64,000 bases of DNA from Candidatus Hydrogenedentota bacterium (GCA_035416745.1 DAOLNV010000013.1:23849-87848), one strand, 5' to 3'. Positions 42,263 through 51,365 are shown, counted from the stretch's first letter. Notes: generated by a model not told the origin, from the letters alone. Numbers and translations: made by a program.

Positions 42263-45200
42263 TCACTTTCGCGCGATGTTGACGGGGTTCGTGCCGTCAA
42301 CGGACATGAGCACGCGGAAACCTACATTGAAAACCTTCTGATACGGCTTGTATCGCAACCGGAACGACGCAGTGGCACGGTAGGGCCGGTCAAGCCAGGA
42401 CCCTCCGCGAACGACCTTGTCGTCGCGCGAAATGGGGTCGTTACGCCCATCCTCCGCGTAGGGGTACGCGGCAAACGAGGTGCGGGTCCACTCGGCGACG
42501 TTCCCATGCATGTCGAGCAATCCCCAGGGATTCGGCTGATATTTGCCGACACCGGTCACGATGCGCTCACCGTCATCGAACCGGGCGTCTTTGGGGAGAA
42601 AATCCTCGTACGGGCTCGGGTTAGCGATGGGTTGAGGATCAATACCGGCGACGGCCAGCAGTTTGACCGACAGGTCAGCGAGATTGGCGAAGCCCGAGAA
42701 ATCCGCATCCATGCCGCCGTAGAAGAACGGGGTATCGGCGCCCGCACGGCATGCCCATTCCCATTGCGCCTCGGTCGGCAGGGTGCAGGGAGCGCCAGCG
42801 CGGCCGGTCAACCATTCGCAGAAGGCCATGGCCTCGTCCCATGAAACGCGGGCGACGGGCTGCTCGGGCAGGTTCGCCGGGTAGCCGGGCCGGGTATGGT
42901 CCTTATTGTGCTGATCGATGGTTCCGGTATCATGGGCGGGATTGAAGCACGCGTACTGTGCGTTTGAGACTTCCGTGACGCTCATCCAGAAGGGCTGCCC
43001 GATGGTCACGGCGGACGGGGGTTGTTCGTCGATGGCCCCGGCCGCGCTGCCCATAACGTATTCGCCGGCGGGGATGAGAACGAAATCCATGGTGAGACCG
43101 TTGCCGAGGTCGACGGTTCTTCGCTGCGGTTCGGACGGCCCATCGGCGGCGGCGACGGCGCCAGCCGCGGCGCGTTGAAGGGCTTGCGCATCTTCGTTCG
43201 AGAACGGCCAGCCGTCGACAGGGACTGCGGCGTTCTGTTGCATGACGGGCGGTTCGGGCGCCATGAATTCGCGCGGCGCGCCGAGTCCTTCGGGGATAGC
43301 CTCGAGATCTTCACTGCGGTTGGCATAGGCGGCGAGCATGGCGGCGCGGCGCTTGTCGAACTCGCCCGGAATGGGACGATGCTCATGCCACGTGCCGTGA
43401 TCCGGAACGTTGAGATCGATCCAGGTGTAGAGCCGGTCCCATGCCTCGTCATCGAGTTTCACGCCATGATGGCCCTTTTCGAGCATCTGGATCAGCTCGC
43501 TCGTGTCCGCGTGCCATTCCATGGGCGTGGCCAGATGGTAGTCGCTCTCGGGTCCCGGGCGCCGCACGTAGGGGTGTAGTGCAAGGTATGAGGGGGTGAA
43601 GTTGTTCCACCCGTTCTGATCTTTGCGGGCGAAGTCGGGGCGTCCTTCTTGCCCGTTGTGGCAACCCACGCAGAACTGGTCAAGCGCCGGCTGGACATCG
43701 CGTTTGAAGCTGAACCCCCGCGCAGGGCCGTACCACGGTTCGATAGCCGCGGGACGCGTGCGCGACGCCAGCGTGCGCGTGACGGGCGGCCCCATGTTCT
43801 GCTTCTCGTGGCAGCCGACGCACGAGAGAATCTCTCCCGGCATGGCCGTGAACCAACTTCGCATGACCTGAAGCGCGCGCCCGCGGTCGTCAAGCGGTTG
43901 CACGGCAATGGGAGTATTCGCGGGGACAGTGAAAACCGCCGAGCCATCGTCGAAGACAGGCACGGTGCCGAGAATACGGTGTACGTCCCACGGGCCTTCG
44001 ACGCCGATGTGCATGTGGCCGCCCATCTTGGGATAGGTGTAGTGCATGGCGAAAAGGCGGAGCTTCTTGACCGTCCCGCGAGGAATATCTTTCAAGCCGT
44101 CCCCCTGGTAGATGTCAGCGAGGTATACGGTGGCGTCTTTCGAATCGAGACGCACCTTGTCGGGGATCGCGGGAGGCGTTGGGGTCGCGCGGAACGGGAC
44201 GGGCTCCAACAGCGCGTACCCCGGCTCTTCTTTCAGAAGGACCATGTTGTCGAAGATGTCGACGAGATAGATCCCCCAGAGAGCATCGGGCGCGGGTTTG
44301 CACGACACCAGGAAGTACTTGTCGCTCAGGGGATAGGGGTGCAGGAATTTCGGCCACGAATCATTGACCAGTTGGTCGACGATTATTGGTTCCACACGCT
44401 TGCCGTAGCCGGGGATCCGCTGTAGCGCCCCGTCGGCCTCGTGACGGCCCGCGGCAGGATCGAAGACTACGAGTTCGCCCATGCGCGCAACGCCATGATG
44501 GCCGGATACGATAGCAATGATCTTGGTGGGATGACCCGGGATCGGCCGCGCATAAAAGATCGAGTTGGGCCAGAACGAGTTGCTGCCGTAGTACTCCATC
44601 TGGTTGGTGCCGTCCGGGTTCATATTGAAAAGGAGCCTCGAAAAGTAGTGCGGCGTATCCGAATACTCCCAGCGTGAGAACAGCACCCGGCCATTGTTGA
44701 GCACCGTGGGGCACCAATTGTGGTCCTGGTCGAAGCAGAGCATGCGGATGCCCGTGCCGTCGGGATTCATGACGCAGAAATTGGCCACGGCGTCGGCCCC
44801 GCCCACGCATGGAATGCCCTGGAAACAGCGGGTAGACGCGAAGATGATCCGGCCGTCCGGGAGGTAGCACGCGTCGTAGTTGTCGACGTCGGGCTGGTCT
44901 CCGGGGGTAACCTGGCGCAGACCGGAACCGTCGGCGCGTATTTCCCAGATCTGCCAGCGGTCTTGCGAACCGGGCATCGAGATGAGCATCTTGCTGGCGT
45001 CGAAATGCAGGTCGACGTCGCCCACGAATACGGGCCCCTCGGGTTTGAAGAAGGTCGTGAGTGCGCTATCCGGAGACACGGGGTTCATGACGCAGATTTC
45101 ATTGTCGTACCCGGCGCGTGCAACCGCACAGTTGCCCTGCCAGTTCTGCGGAAGGCCCATGTTGCCTTCCCCCCGTTTGACCAGCAGCAGGCGCTCGAAA

Positions 45201-46327
45201 TGGAGCAAGGGATTGGCGAGCAGGGCCTCGCGCTGCAACGCGGTCGCTTGGGCGGCCGTCTCGCCAAGTGCGGCTTCCGCGCCCGGTTGAGCATCGAGGA
45301 TGGCTTGACGCGCCTTCCCGGCAACCGCGTCCATCTCGGCAACGCGTTTGACAAGGGCCTCGCCATCGGCGTACTCGCCGGGATAGGCTGCCGTGAGATC
45401 GGCGACCGCGCGCCGCAACGCTTCAAAATTGACCCGGTTCAGGAGTTCGGCGTTCCCGGCGGCAAGACGCGCGCGCTCGAAAAGGGCCAGCCAGCGCGGG
45501 TCGTTGGCGGCGGCTTGCTCCTCTTTCAGCCTGGCCGCCTCGTTCTTGAGACCAGATGCCAGGTCGCCCAGACGATCGAATGCGTCATTTACGATGCGTT
45601 CCTCGGTGGCCATGTCTCCGGCGGTGCGGAACCAGTAGAGCGGCCCATCGCCGCCGGCACTCTGCTCGAACCACTGAGTCTGCAGCGGGAAATCGGCGGT
45701 TATCTGGCGCCAGATGGTGTCAAGCCGTTCGTCGGTGACCGCGAAATAGAACGCATGCCCGCCGCTGCGGTTGAAGATTTTCATGAGGACCTTGTTCTCG
45801 CCCTGTTTGAACGACAGCGCGGCTTTGTCCTGGTTGGGAGCGGCCACCCGAGGCACATCGTTCGAAATGACCTTCTCGCCGTTGAACCAGACCTCGAGTC
45901 CGTCATCGCTGCCAAAGAAGGCCATGAGCTGCATCGGCGCGGCCGCGGTGATGGTGCGGAAAAGATACGTCGAGTGCGAGTCGCCGCCGGGAAGATCGAT
46001 GACCGCGCCGTCCTTCCAGCCGGGTTGCGCCACCCATACCCGCTTGTCGTCGGCCGTCCTGGCCTGCAGATCAACGCCCTGCTCGGGGAACAGCGCCTGG
46101 GCAAATCCATCGGCCTTGAGCGCGCCTGTGGTATACCACGGGCCAGCATCGTATGCCGCATTGTCGCCGGCTGCCTGAAACGCCGCGCGGGCAGCGGTCA
46201 TGGTCTCGGGCCATGTATCGCGCTTGGCATAAAGCGGCGCGCCTTCACCGGCAAGTGCTACGGCCGCGCACGCTATGCACGCCAGAAACGCGCCCACACG
46301 CAGGATATTGGATTGAGGGTAGCTCAC
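42263..46327 (-). CDS. HzsA-like diheme protein fused to an FGE/SUMF1 fold (paralogue 1)
   Basis: A 1354-residue exported protein. Order: signal peptide (1-26); a beta-sandwich, carbohydrate-binding-like N-terminal part (about 30-210); helical linker (about 220-380); a TolB/HzsA-alpha-like propeller (about 390-790, with DGRIIFASTRCF, HNWCPTVLNNGRVL and YYGSNSFWPNSIF); two heme c sites, CVGCH at 836-840 and CVGCH at 886-890; and a C-terminal FGE-fold domain (about 1075-1342, with LIPAGEYVMGS, LPTEAQWEWACRAG and MHGNVAEW). The domain order is like HzsA, the hydrazine synthase alpha subunit, plus a fused SUMF1 domain. The FGE catalytic cysteine pair is absent, so sulfatase activation is unlikely. 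The substrate is unknown. It starts 157 nt after the cupin gene. Confidence 0.8.
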   Translation of the reverse strand: MSYPQSNILRVGAFLACIACAAVALAGEGAPLYAKRDTWPETMTAARAAFQAAGDNAAYDAGPWYTTGALKADGFAQALFPEQGVDLQARTADDKRVWVAQPGWKDGAVIDLPGGDSHSTYLFRTITAAAPMQLMAFFGSDDGLEVWFNGEKVISNDVPRVAAPNQDKAALSFKQGENKVLMKIFNRSGGHAFYFAVTDERLDTIWRQITADFPLQTQWFEQSAGGDGPLYWFRTAGDMATEERIVNDAFDRLGDLASGLKNEAARLKEEQAAANDPRWLALFERARLAAGNAELLNRVNFEALRRAVADLTAAYPGEYADGEALVKRVAEMDAVAGKARQAILDAQPGAEAALGETAAQATALQREALLANPLLHFERLLLVKRGEGNMGLPQNWQGNCAVARAGYDNEICVMNPVSPDSALTTFFKPEGPVFVGDVDLHFDASKMLISMPGSQDRWQIWEIRADGSGLRQVTPGDQPDVDNYDACYLPDGRIIFASTRCFQGIPCVGGADAVANFCVMNPDGTGIRMLCFDQDHNWCPTVLNNGRVLFSRWEYSDTPHYFSRLLFNMNPDGTNQMEYYGSNSFWPNSIFYARPIPGHPTKIIAIVSGHHGVARMGELVVFDPAAGRHEADGALQRIPGYGKRVEPIIVDQLVNDSWPKFLHPYPLSDKYFLVSCKPAPDALWGIYLVDIFDNMVLLKEEPGYALLEPVPFRATPTPPAIPDKVRLDSKDATVYLADIYQGDGLKDIPRGTVKKLRLFAMHYTYPKMGGHMHIGVEGPWDVHRILGTVPVFDDGSAVFTVPANTPIAVQPLDDRGRALQVMRSWFTAMPGEILSCVGCHEKQNMGPPVTRTLASRTRPAAIEPWYGPARGFSFKRDVQPALDQFCVGCHNGQEGRPDFARKDQNGWNNFTPSYLALHPYVRRPGPESDYHLATPMEWHADTSELIQMLEKGHHGVKLDDEAWDRLYTWIDLNVPDHGTWHEHRPIPGEFDKRRAAMLAAYANRSEDLEAIPEGLGAPREFMAPEPPVMQQNAAVPVDGWPFSNEDAQALQRAAAGAVAAADGPSEPQRRTVDLGNGLTMDFVLIPAGEYVMGSAAGAIDEQPPSAVTIGQPFWMSVTEVSNAQYACFNPAHDTGTIDQHNKDHTRPGYPANLPEQPVARVSWDEAMAFCEWLTGRAGAPCTLPTEAQWEWACRAGADTPFFYGGMDADFSGFANLADLSVKLLAVAGIDPQPIANPSPYEDFLPKDARFDDGERIVTGVGKYQPNPWGLLDMHGNVAEWTRTSFAAYPYAEDGRNDPISRDDKVVRGGSWLDRPYRATASFRLRYKPYQKVFNVGFRVLMSVDGTNPVNIARK

Positions 46328-46484
46328 GGCTCTCGATGTCCTTCTGTTTTGCGGCGGCGCAACAGTGCTCGTTGCCGGGCCGCTTTCACTCGCTCGTCAA
46401 ACCTGTCCTCGATGCATCGCGCAAGACGGGGCCCGCCGTGTTTCGGGATATGGCGGCGCCCCGCCGCTTGCACGGGACTCTTTC

Positions 46485-47147
46485 CTACAACTTGGCGTTC
46501 GGAAGGGTGAACCGAAGCCCTGCGCCGTCGTGATACGACGCGTACTCGGTCACGATGGCGCCCTCGGGGCCGGCCAGCATGAAATGCCACTGCTCGGCCT
46601 TGGGCAGCCAGGTCACTTCGCCAGGCATGACTTTTGTGGCGCAGCGGGCCTTGGCGAGTTCGCGGTGGCTGGGCGGGATGCGCTCGACGTCGCCCGGGTG
46701 GGGTTCGCCCTCGCCATACGTCCAGACGAAGCCATAACGGGTCTGCCAGCCTTCCATCTTAGGCCGCGCCTCTTCGGTCTTCATGTGACGGTGCTCGGGA
46801 ATCATCTGTCCCGGCAACAGGTAGATTTCATGGCCGAAATAGTCGTCTTGCTTGTTGTTGATCCAGAAGATGCCGGCCATGCCCACTTCGGTGAACTTGC
46901 CCAGACCGAAATCGATCGCCCAGAACTCATCGCCCTTGAGACGGTCGACAATGGGGTAGTTGAAACGGCGCATCATGTCGTAATAGGCCTCCTTGGCGGC
47001 CTCGACGTTGAACGTGCCATCGGCTTTGTAGAAATCCTTGTTATTGGGCATTTTCACCTCGCTTGCGCGCGCGCTGCCGCCGGCCGCGGACATTACCGCT
47101 CCCGCCACAACGCCGCCTATCAGTTGTCTCCTGGTCATATCGGTCAT
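46485..47147 (-). CDS. Tat-exported cupin, D-lyxose isomerase-like
   Basis: A 220-residue protein with a twin-arginine signal (TRRQLIGG with a hydrophobic stretch). The mature part is a cupin: YFGHEIYLLPGQMIPEHRHM supplies two histidine metal ligands with nearby Glu, and a later His is in EQWHFMLAG. The layout resembles D-lyxose ketol-isomerases (DUF1498), but the length and the export signal differ, so sugar isomerase function is only a guess. GGAGGAA lies 8 nt upstream. It is the last member of the run VOC-DhaK-DhaL-LsrF, 66 nt after lsrF. Confidence 0.72.
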   Translation of the reverse strand: MTDMTRRQLIGGVVAGAVMSAAGGSARASEVKMPNNKDFYKADGTFNVEAAKEAYYDMMRRFNYPIVDRLKGDEFWAIDFGLGKFTEVGMAGIFWINNKQDDYFGHEIYLLPGQMIPEHRHMKTEEARPKMEGWQTRYGFVWTYGEGEPHPGDVERIPPSHRELAKARCATKVMPGEVTWLPKAEQWHFMLAGPEGAIVTEYASYHDGAGLRFTLPNAKL

Positions 47148-47213
47148 CGCCCGGTTCCTCCTGCTTGGGTTCAGGCACTGCGCCTCGTAATCTCAACGTA
47201 TCCGCAATCAACG

Positions 47214-48107
47214 CTATTTCGCGCGTTCGTGTCTCAAGGTCTCGTAGAAGTCGAAGGCCTTGTCGGGCTTTTCGTTTTCGTGCACCACCTTGCGGACGGC
47301 CTGCACCATGGCGACCGGATCGTCGGCACAGAAGATATTGCGGCCCATGTCGACGCCGAGCGCGCCTTGGTCAATCGCTTTGTAAGCCATCTCGAGAGCC
47401 TCTAATTCGGGGAGCTTCTTGCCGCCCGCGATCACTATGGGAACGGGGCATCCCGCGACCACTTCGTCGAAATCGGGCTCGCAATAGTAGGTCTTGACGA
47501 AATGCGCGCCCAGCTCCGCGATGACGCGGCAGGCAAGGCCAAGGTAGCGGGCATCGCGCACGAGTTCTTTGCCCACGGCGGTCACGCCGAGCGTGGGAAG
47601 GCCGTAGTTGTTGCCCTCGTTGATAAGGTATGCCAGGTTCTCGAGGGTTTCCCGCTCATGTGTCGCGCCGATGCACACCTGGGTGGTCACCGCGGCAGCG
47701 TTCATACGCAGCGCATCTTCAACCGACACGCCAATCACCTCGTCGCTGAGATCCTTGAGAATGGTGGCGCCGGTGCTGCAGCGCATGACGACCGGCTTGT
47801 CGGTCTCGGGCGGGATGCAGGTACGCAACGCCCCGCGCGTGCACATCAGGCAGTCGACGTGCTCGGTCAGCGGAGGAATGCAGAGGTCGATGCGTTCGAT
47901 GCCGGAGGTCGGTCCCATGATATATCCGTGGTCGAAAGCCAGCATCACGGTGCGGCCGCTCTTCGGATTGAAGATGCGCGCGAGCCGGTGTTTCATTCCC
48001 CATTCGAGGTGGGCGCTGCCTTTGAGAAAGAAACCGGGCGTTTCCTGGGGAATCCCGATTCCGAAATTCTTGTTCTTGTCGTCGGTCTTCTTGTCAGCAT
48101 CAGGCAT
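47214..48107 (-). CDS. lsrF: LsrF-like class I aldolase/thiolase
   Basis: A 297-residue class I aldolase of the DeoC/FbaB/LsrF group. It aligns throughout with LsrF: ARIFNPKSGRTVMLAFDHGY, VIGVSVEDALRMNAAAV, and the Schiff-base Lys region VPIVIAGGKKLPE. E. coli LsrF cleaves phosphorylated AI-2 derivatives (3-hydroxy-5-phosphonooxypentane-2,4-dione) by transfer to CoA. No other lsr gene is present, and the neighbouring DhaK and DhaL suggest another phosphorylated ketose as substrate. AAGGAG precedes the ATG by about 9 nt, and the start overlaps dhaL by 8 nt. Confidence 0.88.
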   Translation of the reverse strand: MPDADKKTDDKNKNFGIGIPQETPGFFLKGSAHLEWGMKHRLARIFNPKSGRTVMLAFDHGYIMGPTSGIERIDLCIPPLTEHVDCLMCTRGALRTCIPPETDKPVVMRCSTGATILKDLSDEVIGVSVEDALRMNAAAVTTQVCIGATHERETLENLAYLINEGNNYGLPTLGVTAVGKELVRDARYLGLACRVIAELGAHFVKTYYCEPDFDEVVAGCPVPIVIAGGKKLPELEALEMAYKAIDQGALGVDMGRNIFCADDPVAMVQAVRKVVHENEKPDKAFDFYETLRHERAK

Positions 48108-48735
48108 GTGTGGTCACTCCTTCTAAGAACCCCTGGAATATCAGCGAAACCGAGGAAGCCCCGGCGTCGGGTTGTCCTATGCTCTTCTCTCCGATGTTCT
48201 TGGCACGTCCAAAGCGCGCCTGTAACGATTTCGTGCGTTCGGCGCCGTCACGCGCGGCTTCGGACGCGCTTCGCAACATGTCTTTGACCGAGCCGCCGGC
48301 GTCGGCGGCCGCCTGTGCGGCATCGACAGCGGGCACGAGCGCGTCAAGCATGGTTTTGTCGCCAACCTGGGCGCGGGTGCGCTTCTGGACGCCCGCCAGT
48401 CCCGCCGCAAATGCGGCGGCAAGACCATTTGCGTCCAATGCGTCTTTCCCGGCCGCCGCGTCGGCCATGCTCATGAAGAACGTGCCGAAGAGCGGTCCCG
48501 TCGCGCCGCCGTCGACGCCCATGACGGCCCAGCCGATGCTCCGCAACAGCTCCTGGAGCGACGAGGACTGATCGTCCTCGACAGCCTTCTCCATACAGTT
48601 CATCGCACGAGCCATAGTGGTGCCGTGATCGCCGTCGCCTCCGTGCGAATCGAGCTTCGAAAGAAGCTCCTGATTCGCGCGGACTTGCGCGGCGGCCGCA
48701 CGTACCATGGCTACCAATCGATTGTAATCCACCAT
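48100..48735 (-). CDS. dhaL: DhaL-like ADP-binding subunit of dihydroxyacetone-type kinase
   Basis: A 211-residue all-helical nucleotide-binding subunit. The Mg/ATP loop DSHGGDGDHGTTMARAM, the GGATGPLFGTFFM segment and VGDKTMLDAL are conserved. It would transfer a phosphate, from ATP in ATP-type enzymes or from DhaM in PTS-type enzymes, to the substrate held by DhaK; no dhaM is seen, so the ATP type is likely. The start at 48735 is 20 nt after dhaK. A longer in-frame start at 48798 would overlap dhaK. Confidence 0.9.
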   Translation of the reverse strand: MVDYNRLVAMVRAAAAQVRANQELLSKLDSHGGDGDHGTTMARAMNCMEKAVEDDQSSSLQELLRSIGWAVMGVDGGATGPLFGTFFMSMADAAAGKDALDANGLAAAFAAGLAGVQKRTRAQVGDKTMLDALVPAVDAAQAAADAGGSVKDMLRSASEAARDGAERTKSLQARFGRAKNIGEKSIGQPDAGASSVSLIFQGFLEGVTTHA

Positions 48736-48755
48736 CGCAACAGGCGTCCCGGACA

Positions 48756-49757
48756 CTATTTCACGACCAGGGCCGGCGTATTGCAGGGGGCATCCCACAA
48801 GGCCAGCAGCTCGTCGTCCATCTTCGCGGCAAACATCTGGAAGCCGCCCATTTCCTGCACGGTCAGAAACTCGCCAGCGATTGCGCGCGCGAGTTTGATG
48901 CCTTTGGCGTCGAGCGCCTTTTTCACGCCGCCCAGCACCACGTACTGCTCCATGAGCGTTGTCGAACCGACGCCGTTGATCATGACCAACAGGTCGTCGC
49001 CGGACTTCGCGCCGAGGTCGTTGCAGAGGGCATCGATCATGATCTTGGCCGTTTCGTCGGCGCTCTTGAGCGATTGTTGTCCGCCGCCGGCTTCACCGTG
49101 CTGGCCCATTCCGACGATCATGTCGGTCTCGGGCACTTCCGCGATGATGCCGCCGGTCGAGGGATGCGTGGCGCCGGTCACGGCCACGGCCAGCGTCGCC
49201 ATGTTGCGCTCCAAGCGTTCCGCGATGGCGATGCACTCGTCCAGCGGCTTGCCCTGTTCAGCGGCGGCGCCAGCGACTTTGATCACCGGCAGACAGCCCA
49301 CGAGACCGCGGCGGTTTTTCGGGTCCTGCCGCGACGGCACTGAGATATCCTCGTGCGTGAGGACCTGCTTGACGTTGAGCCCCTCTTTTTCGGCCATTTC
49401 CATGGCGATGTTCGCGGTCATGACGTCGCCTTCGTGGTTCAGGACGACCAGCAGCACGCCTGCTTTGCGGTTGGCCAGTTTGAGCGCCTCGAACACACGC
49501 GGCGGCCCGGGCGCCGCGAAAATCTCTCCCGGAACGCTGATATCGAGCATGCCCTCGCCCACGTAGCCGCTCAGGGCCGGCTCGTGACCGCTCCCGCCGA
49601 GGGTAACCACCGCAACCTTGTTCGCGGGTTTCGGATGGGCCCGCACCACGAGGTTGTTGCCCGCCAGCGCCACCTTGCCCGAATTGGCCAGCACAAAACC
49701 CGCCAGCAGTTCGTTGACGAGGTTATCGGGATCGTTAACAAATTTCTTCATTGGCAT
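48756..49757 (-). CDS. dhaK: DhaK-like substrate-binding subunit of dihydroxyacetone-type kinase
   Basis: A 333-residue subunit that binds ketoses covalently. The N-terminal GGSGHEPALSGYVGEGM motif is conserved. The region GMGQHGEAGGGQ carries the histidine that forms a hemiaminal with the substrate carbonyl; in canonical DhaK it reads GIHGEPG, so the pocket is altered. Together with DhaL it would phosphorylate dihydroxyacetone or a longer ketose such as erythrulose. The ATG at 49757 is chosen; a second ATG two codons later is equally possible. It starts 52 nt after the VOC gene. Confidence 0.9.
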   Translation of the reverse strand: MPMKKFVNDPDNLVNELLAGFVLANSGKVALAGNNLVVRAHPKPANKVAVVTLGGSGHEPALSGYVGEGMLDISVPGEIFAAPGPPRVFEALKLANRKAGVLLVVLNHEGDVMTANIAMEMAEKEGLNVKQVLTHEDISVPSRQDPKNRRGLVGCLPVIKVAGAAAEQGKPLDECIAIAERLERNMATLAVAVTGATHPSTGGIIAEVPETDMIVGMGQHGEAGGGQQSLKSADETAKIMIDALCNDLGAKSGDDLLVMINGVGSTTLMEQYVVLGGVKKALDAKGIKLARAIAGEFLTVQEMGGFQMFAAKMDDELLALWDAPCNTPALVVK

Positions 49758-49809
49758 GACTGGTCCTACCCCTTTCGGTTTGTTCCGCTTATTCCGTCTG
49801 CCGGACCCG

Positions 49810-50130
49810 TTACCTGGCTTCCATCAGCTCGAGCACCGCGTCGCCGTCCGTGATGAAAGCCACGCGCAAGGACTCGGTCGCGTCGAACGGCGCGACGATC
49901 ACGTTCCGGCCTTTGATGGCCTCGTCAAGATTATCGACCATGAACGCGATATGGCAGTTGTTCTGAACGGCCGGATGCATGGGACTGTCCTTTTCGAAAC
50001 GCAAAAACTCGATGTGAAACGGGTGTTCGGCAGCATTGGTGATGTAGACCTTCGCGCCTTCAAGATACTCTTCTTTTTCGGCCCGCTTCGCCGTGGGTAC
50101 GCCAAAATGGTGAAATACAGCGCCTGCCAT
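49810..50130 (-). CDS. VOC-superfamily small protein
   Basis: A 106-residue protein with one vicinal-oxygen-chelate unit: an N-terminal strand FHHFGVPT, a central HIAFMVDNLDEAIKG segment and the final DGDAVLELMEA strand with a Glu ligand. Such proteins isomerise, epimerise or bind small molecules through a divalent metal and usually act as dimers. AAAGGAGG gives a very strong ribosome site. It heads the operon VOC-dhaK-dhaL-lsrF-cupin and may prepare or interconvert a ketose or aldehyde for the kinase. Confidence 0.78.
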   Translation of the reverse strand: MAGAVFHHFGVPTAKRAEKEEYLEGAKVYITNAAEHPFHIEFLRFEKDSPMHPAVQNNCHIAFMVDNLDEAIKGRNVIVAPFDATESLRVAFITDGDAVLELMEAR

Positions 50131-50787
50131 CGTTTGTGTCCTCCTTTGATGTAACGTGGTTTTCCGCGAGACCCGTAGGCCTCTATATCAATCCATATCC
50201 CTGCCGCCGTGACACGAATGAATGTTGGGCGGCGGGGTCGCGATTCGCGCAGCCCTGCTCAGGCGAACCAGCGACGACGCACCGGACGTCTTCGTCGGGA
50301 GAATCGCTGTGTCCGGATAGACTAGTGATATCCAGGCGTTTGGACACTTCGGGAGGTGCTTCATGAGAATACGGGCCCGATCAGGAATCGGGACATGGCT
50401 CTTGGTTCTGTCATGCGCCACTGCCATAGAGAAGCTGCCCGGTTGCAGAAAAAGCCCAAATATGGAACGCGAATCGAATATGCGCGAATGAGAATAACAA
50501 GGACGCCGGGTAGTGTCAAACGCGCGACACAGTTGTACTTAAGAGAAGTTTTCCACAGGCGGCCTTCGCCGCGCTCCGAAGCGCAGGCGGCTCTCCCGCA
50601 CTCTTCGAGCAGACGGAAGGGACAGATTGGCCCCGGCGAATGCGCGGGAGCGTGGAAGAGTGTGAACGTGTGAAGGGATTGGAAGACGCGCCACAGGGGG
50701 GGGCTTGGTCAAGAGGCCGCGCCACAGCGGAGAGGTCACGTACCTTGTAACTCTTCCGGGGTCCGTCCCGGGGTCCGCGCAACGGAG

Positions 50788-50807
50788 GGCCGGTTTTCCA
50801 ACCGGCC
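50788..50807. repeat. 8-bp-stem hairpin in the repeat region
   Basis: GGCCGGTT and AACCGGCC form a perfect 8-bp stem around TTCC. No gene reads directly into it, and it has no T-run, so it is more likely part of a dispersed repeat than a terminator. Confidence 0.5.
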
Positions 50808-50988
50808 ACTGAATCGCCGCAGCCCGCCAGGGCTGCGCCCCGGTCAGATAGGGACACGGGCGTACACACACCCTCGCGGCATTGGTCCTTTCGGTGTCGG
50901 AGACCTTCGGTCGCAGGGGTGGCTGGGTCAGGAGACCCCGCCACAGCCGAAGGGTGGGTTCCTCCTCCTCAGCACCAACGGCGCGAGA

Positions 50989-51210
50989 CATACCAGCCTG
51001 GCCTGAAGGGCCAGGGAACAGGACTTGCGCAACCTGCCCAGCCCAGAGGGCCGAAGGCCCGAAACATACCAGCCTGGCCTGAAGGGCCAGGAAACAAAAC
51101 CTGCACAACCTGCGCAGGCAAGAGGGCCAACGGCCCGAAACATACCAGCCTGGCCTGAAGGGCCAGGGAACAGGACCAATAGAAACAAGAGGGCTGAAGG
51201 CCCGAAACAT
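50989..51210. repeat. 76-bp tandem repeat array with two hairpins per unit
   Basis: The core CATACCAGCCTGGCCTGAAG begins at 50989, 51065 and 51141, an exact 76-bp period, and a shortened fourth start (ending CAT) is near 51208. Each unit has hairpin A (CCTGGCC-GGCCAGG around TGAAG) and hairpin B. Hairpin B reads GGGCC-GAA-GGCCC in one unit, GGGCC-AAC-GGCCC in the next and GGGCT-GAA-GGCCC in the last, so the stem keeps pairing (with G-U) while loop and middle sequence vary. This favours a structured RNA or REP-like element over a CRISPR, which would have exact short repeats. Confidence 0.75.
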
Positions 51211-51365
51211 GACCGTCTAAAGAGCGATTCTTTGACCTCGCCACCACAAATCCTGCATGCCCCAAGCGGATATGTCCCAAGAGGGCGTTCGGACGCCTGC
51301 CACGTCCACACCGTCCAAGCCACATGACCGGCGAGGGCGCGGATTTCTCAAAACGAAGGCATGGG

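Larger units (their letters stand above)
50131..51365. other. Repeat-rich non-coding region
   Basis: This 1235-nt gap has no supported gene. The first 300 nt probably hold the promoter of the VOC operon. The rest contains a hairpin, imperfect direct repeats (about 50702-50730 and 50923-50951, sharing CCACAGC and GGTCA words) and a 76-bp tandem array. Open frames here on both strands run through repeat units and encode low-complexity Gly/Pro/Trp-rich peptides, so they are considered spurious. Confidence 0.7.

Noticed and set aside
44720..46510. A 596-codon open frame antisense to HzsA-FGE paralogue 1
   Set aside because: Shadow of a conserved sense gene in GC-rich sequence. Similar shadows oppose paralogue 2 (51987-53978) and the FG-GAP gene (3598-5100).
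50989..51210. Tandem repeats as a CRISPR array
   Set aside because: The unit is 76 bp and repeats head to tail. The variable part is short, not a spacer of constant length, and no cas gene is near.
50355..51330. Several open frames on both strands in the repeat region
   Set aside because: They read through repeat units, encode low-complexity peptides and overlap each other. No ribosome site or family match.
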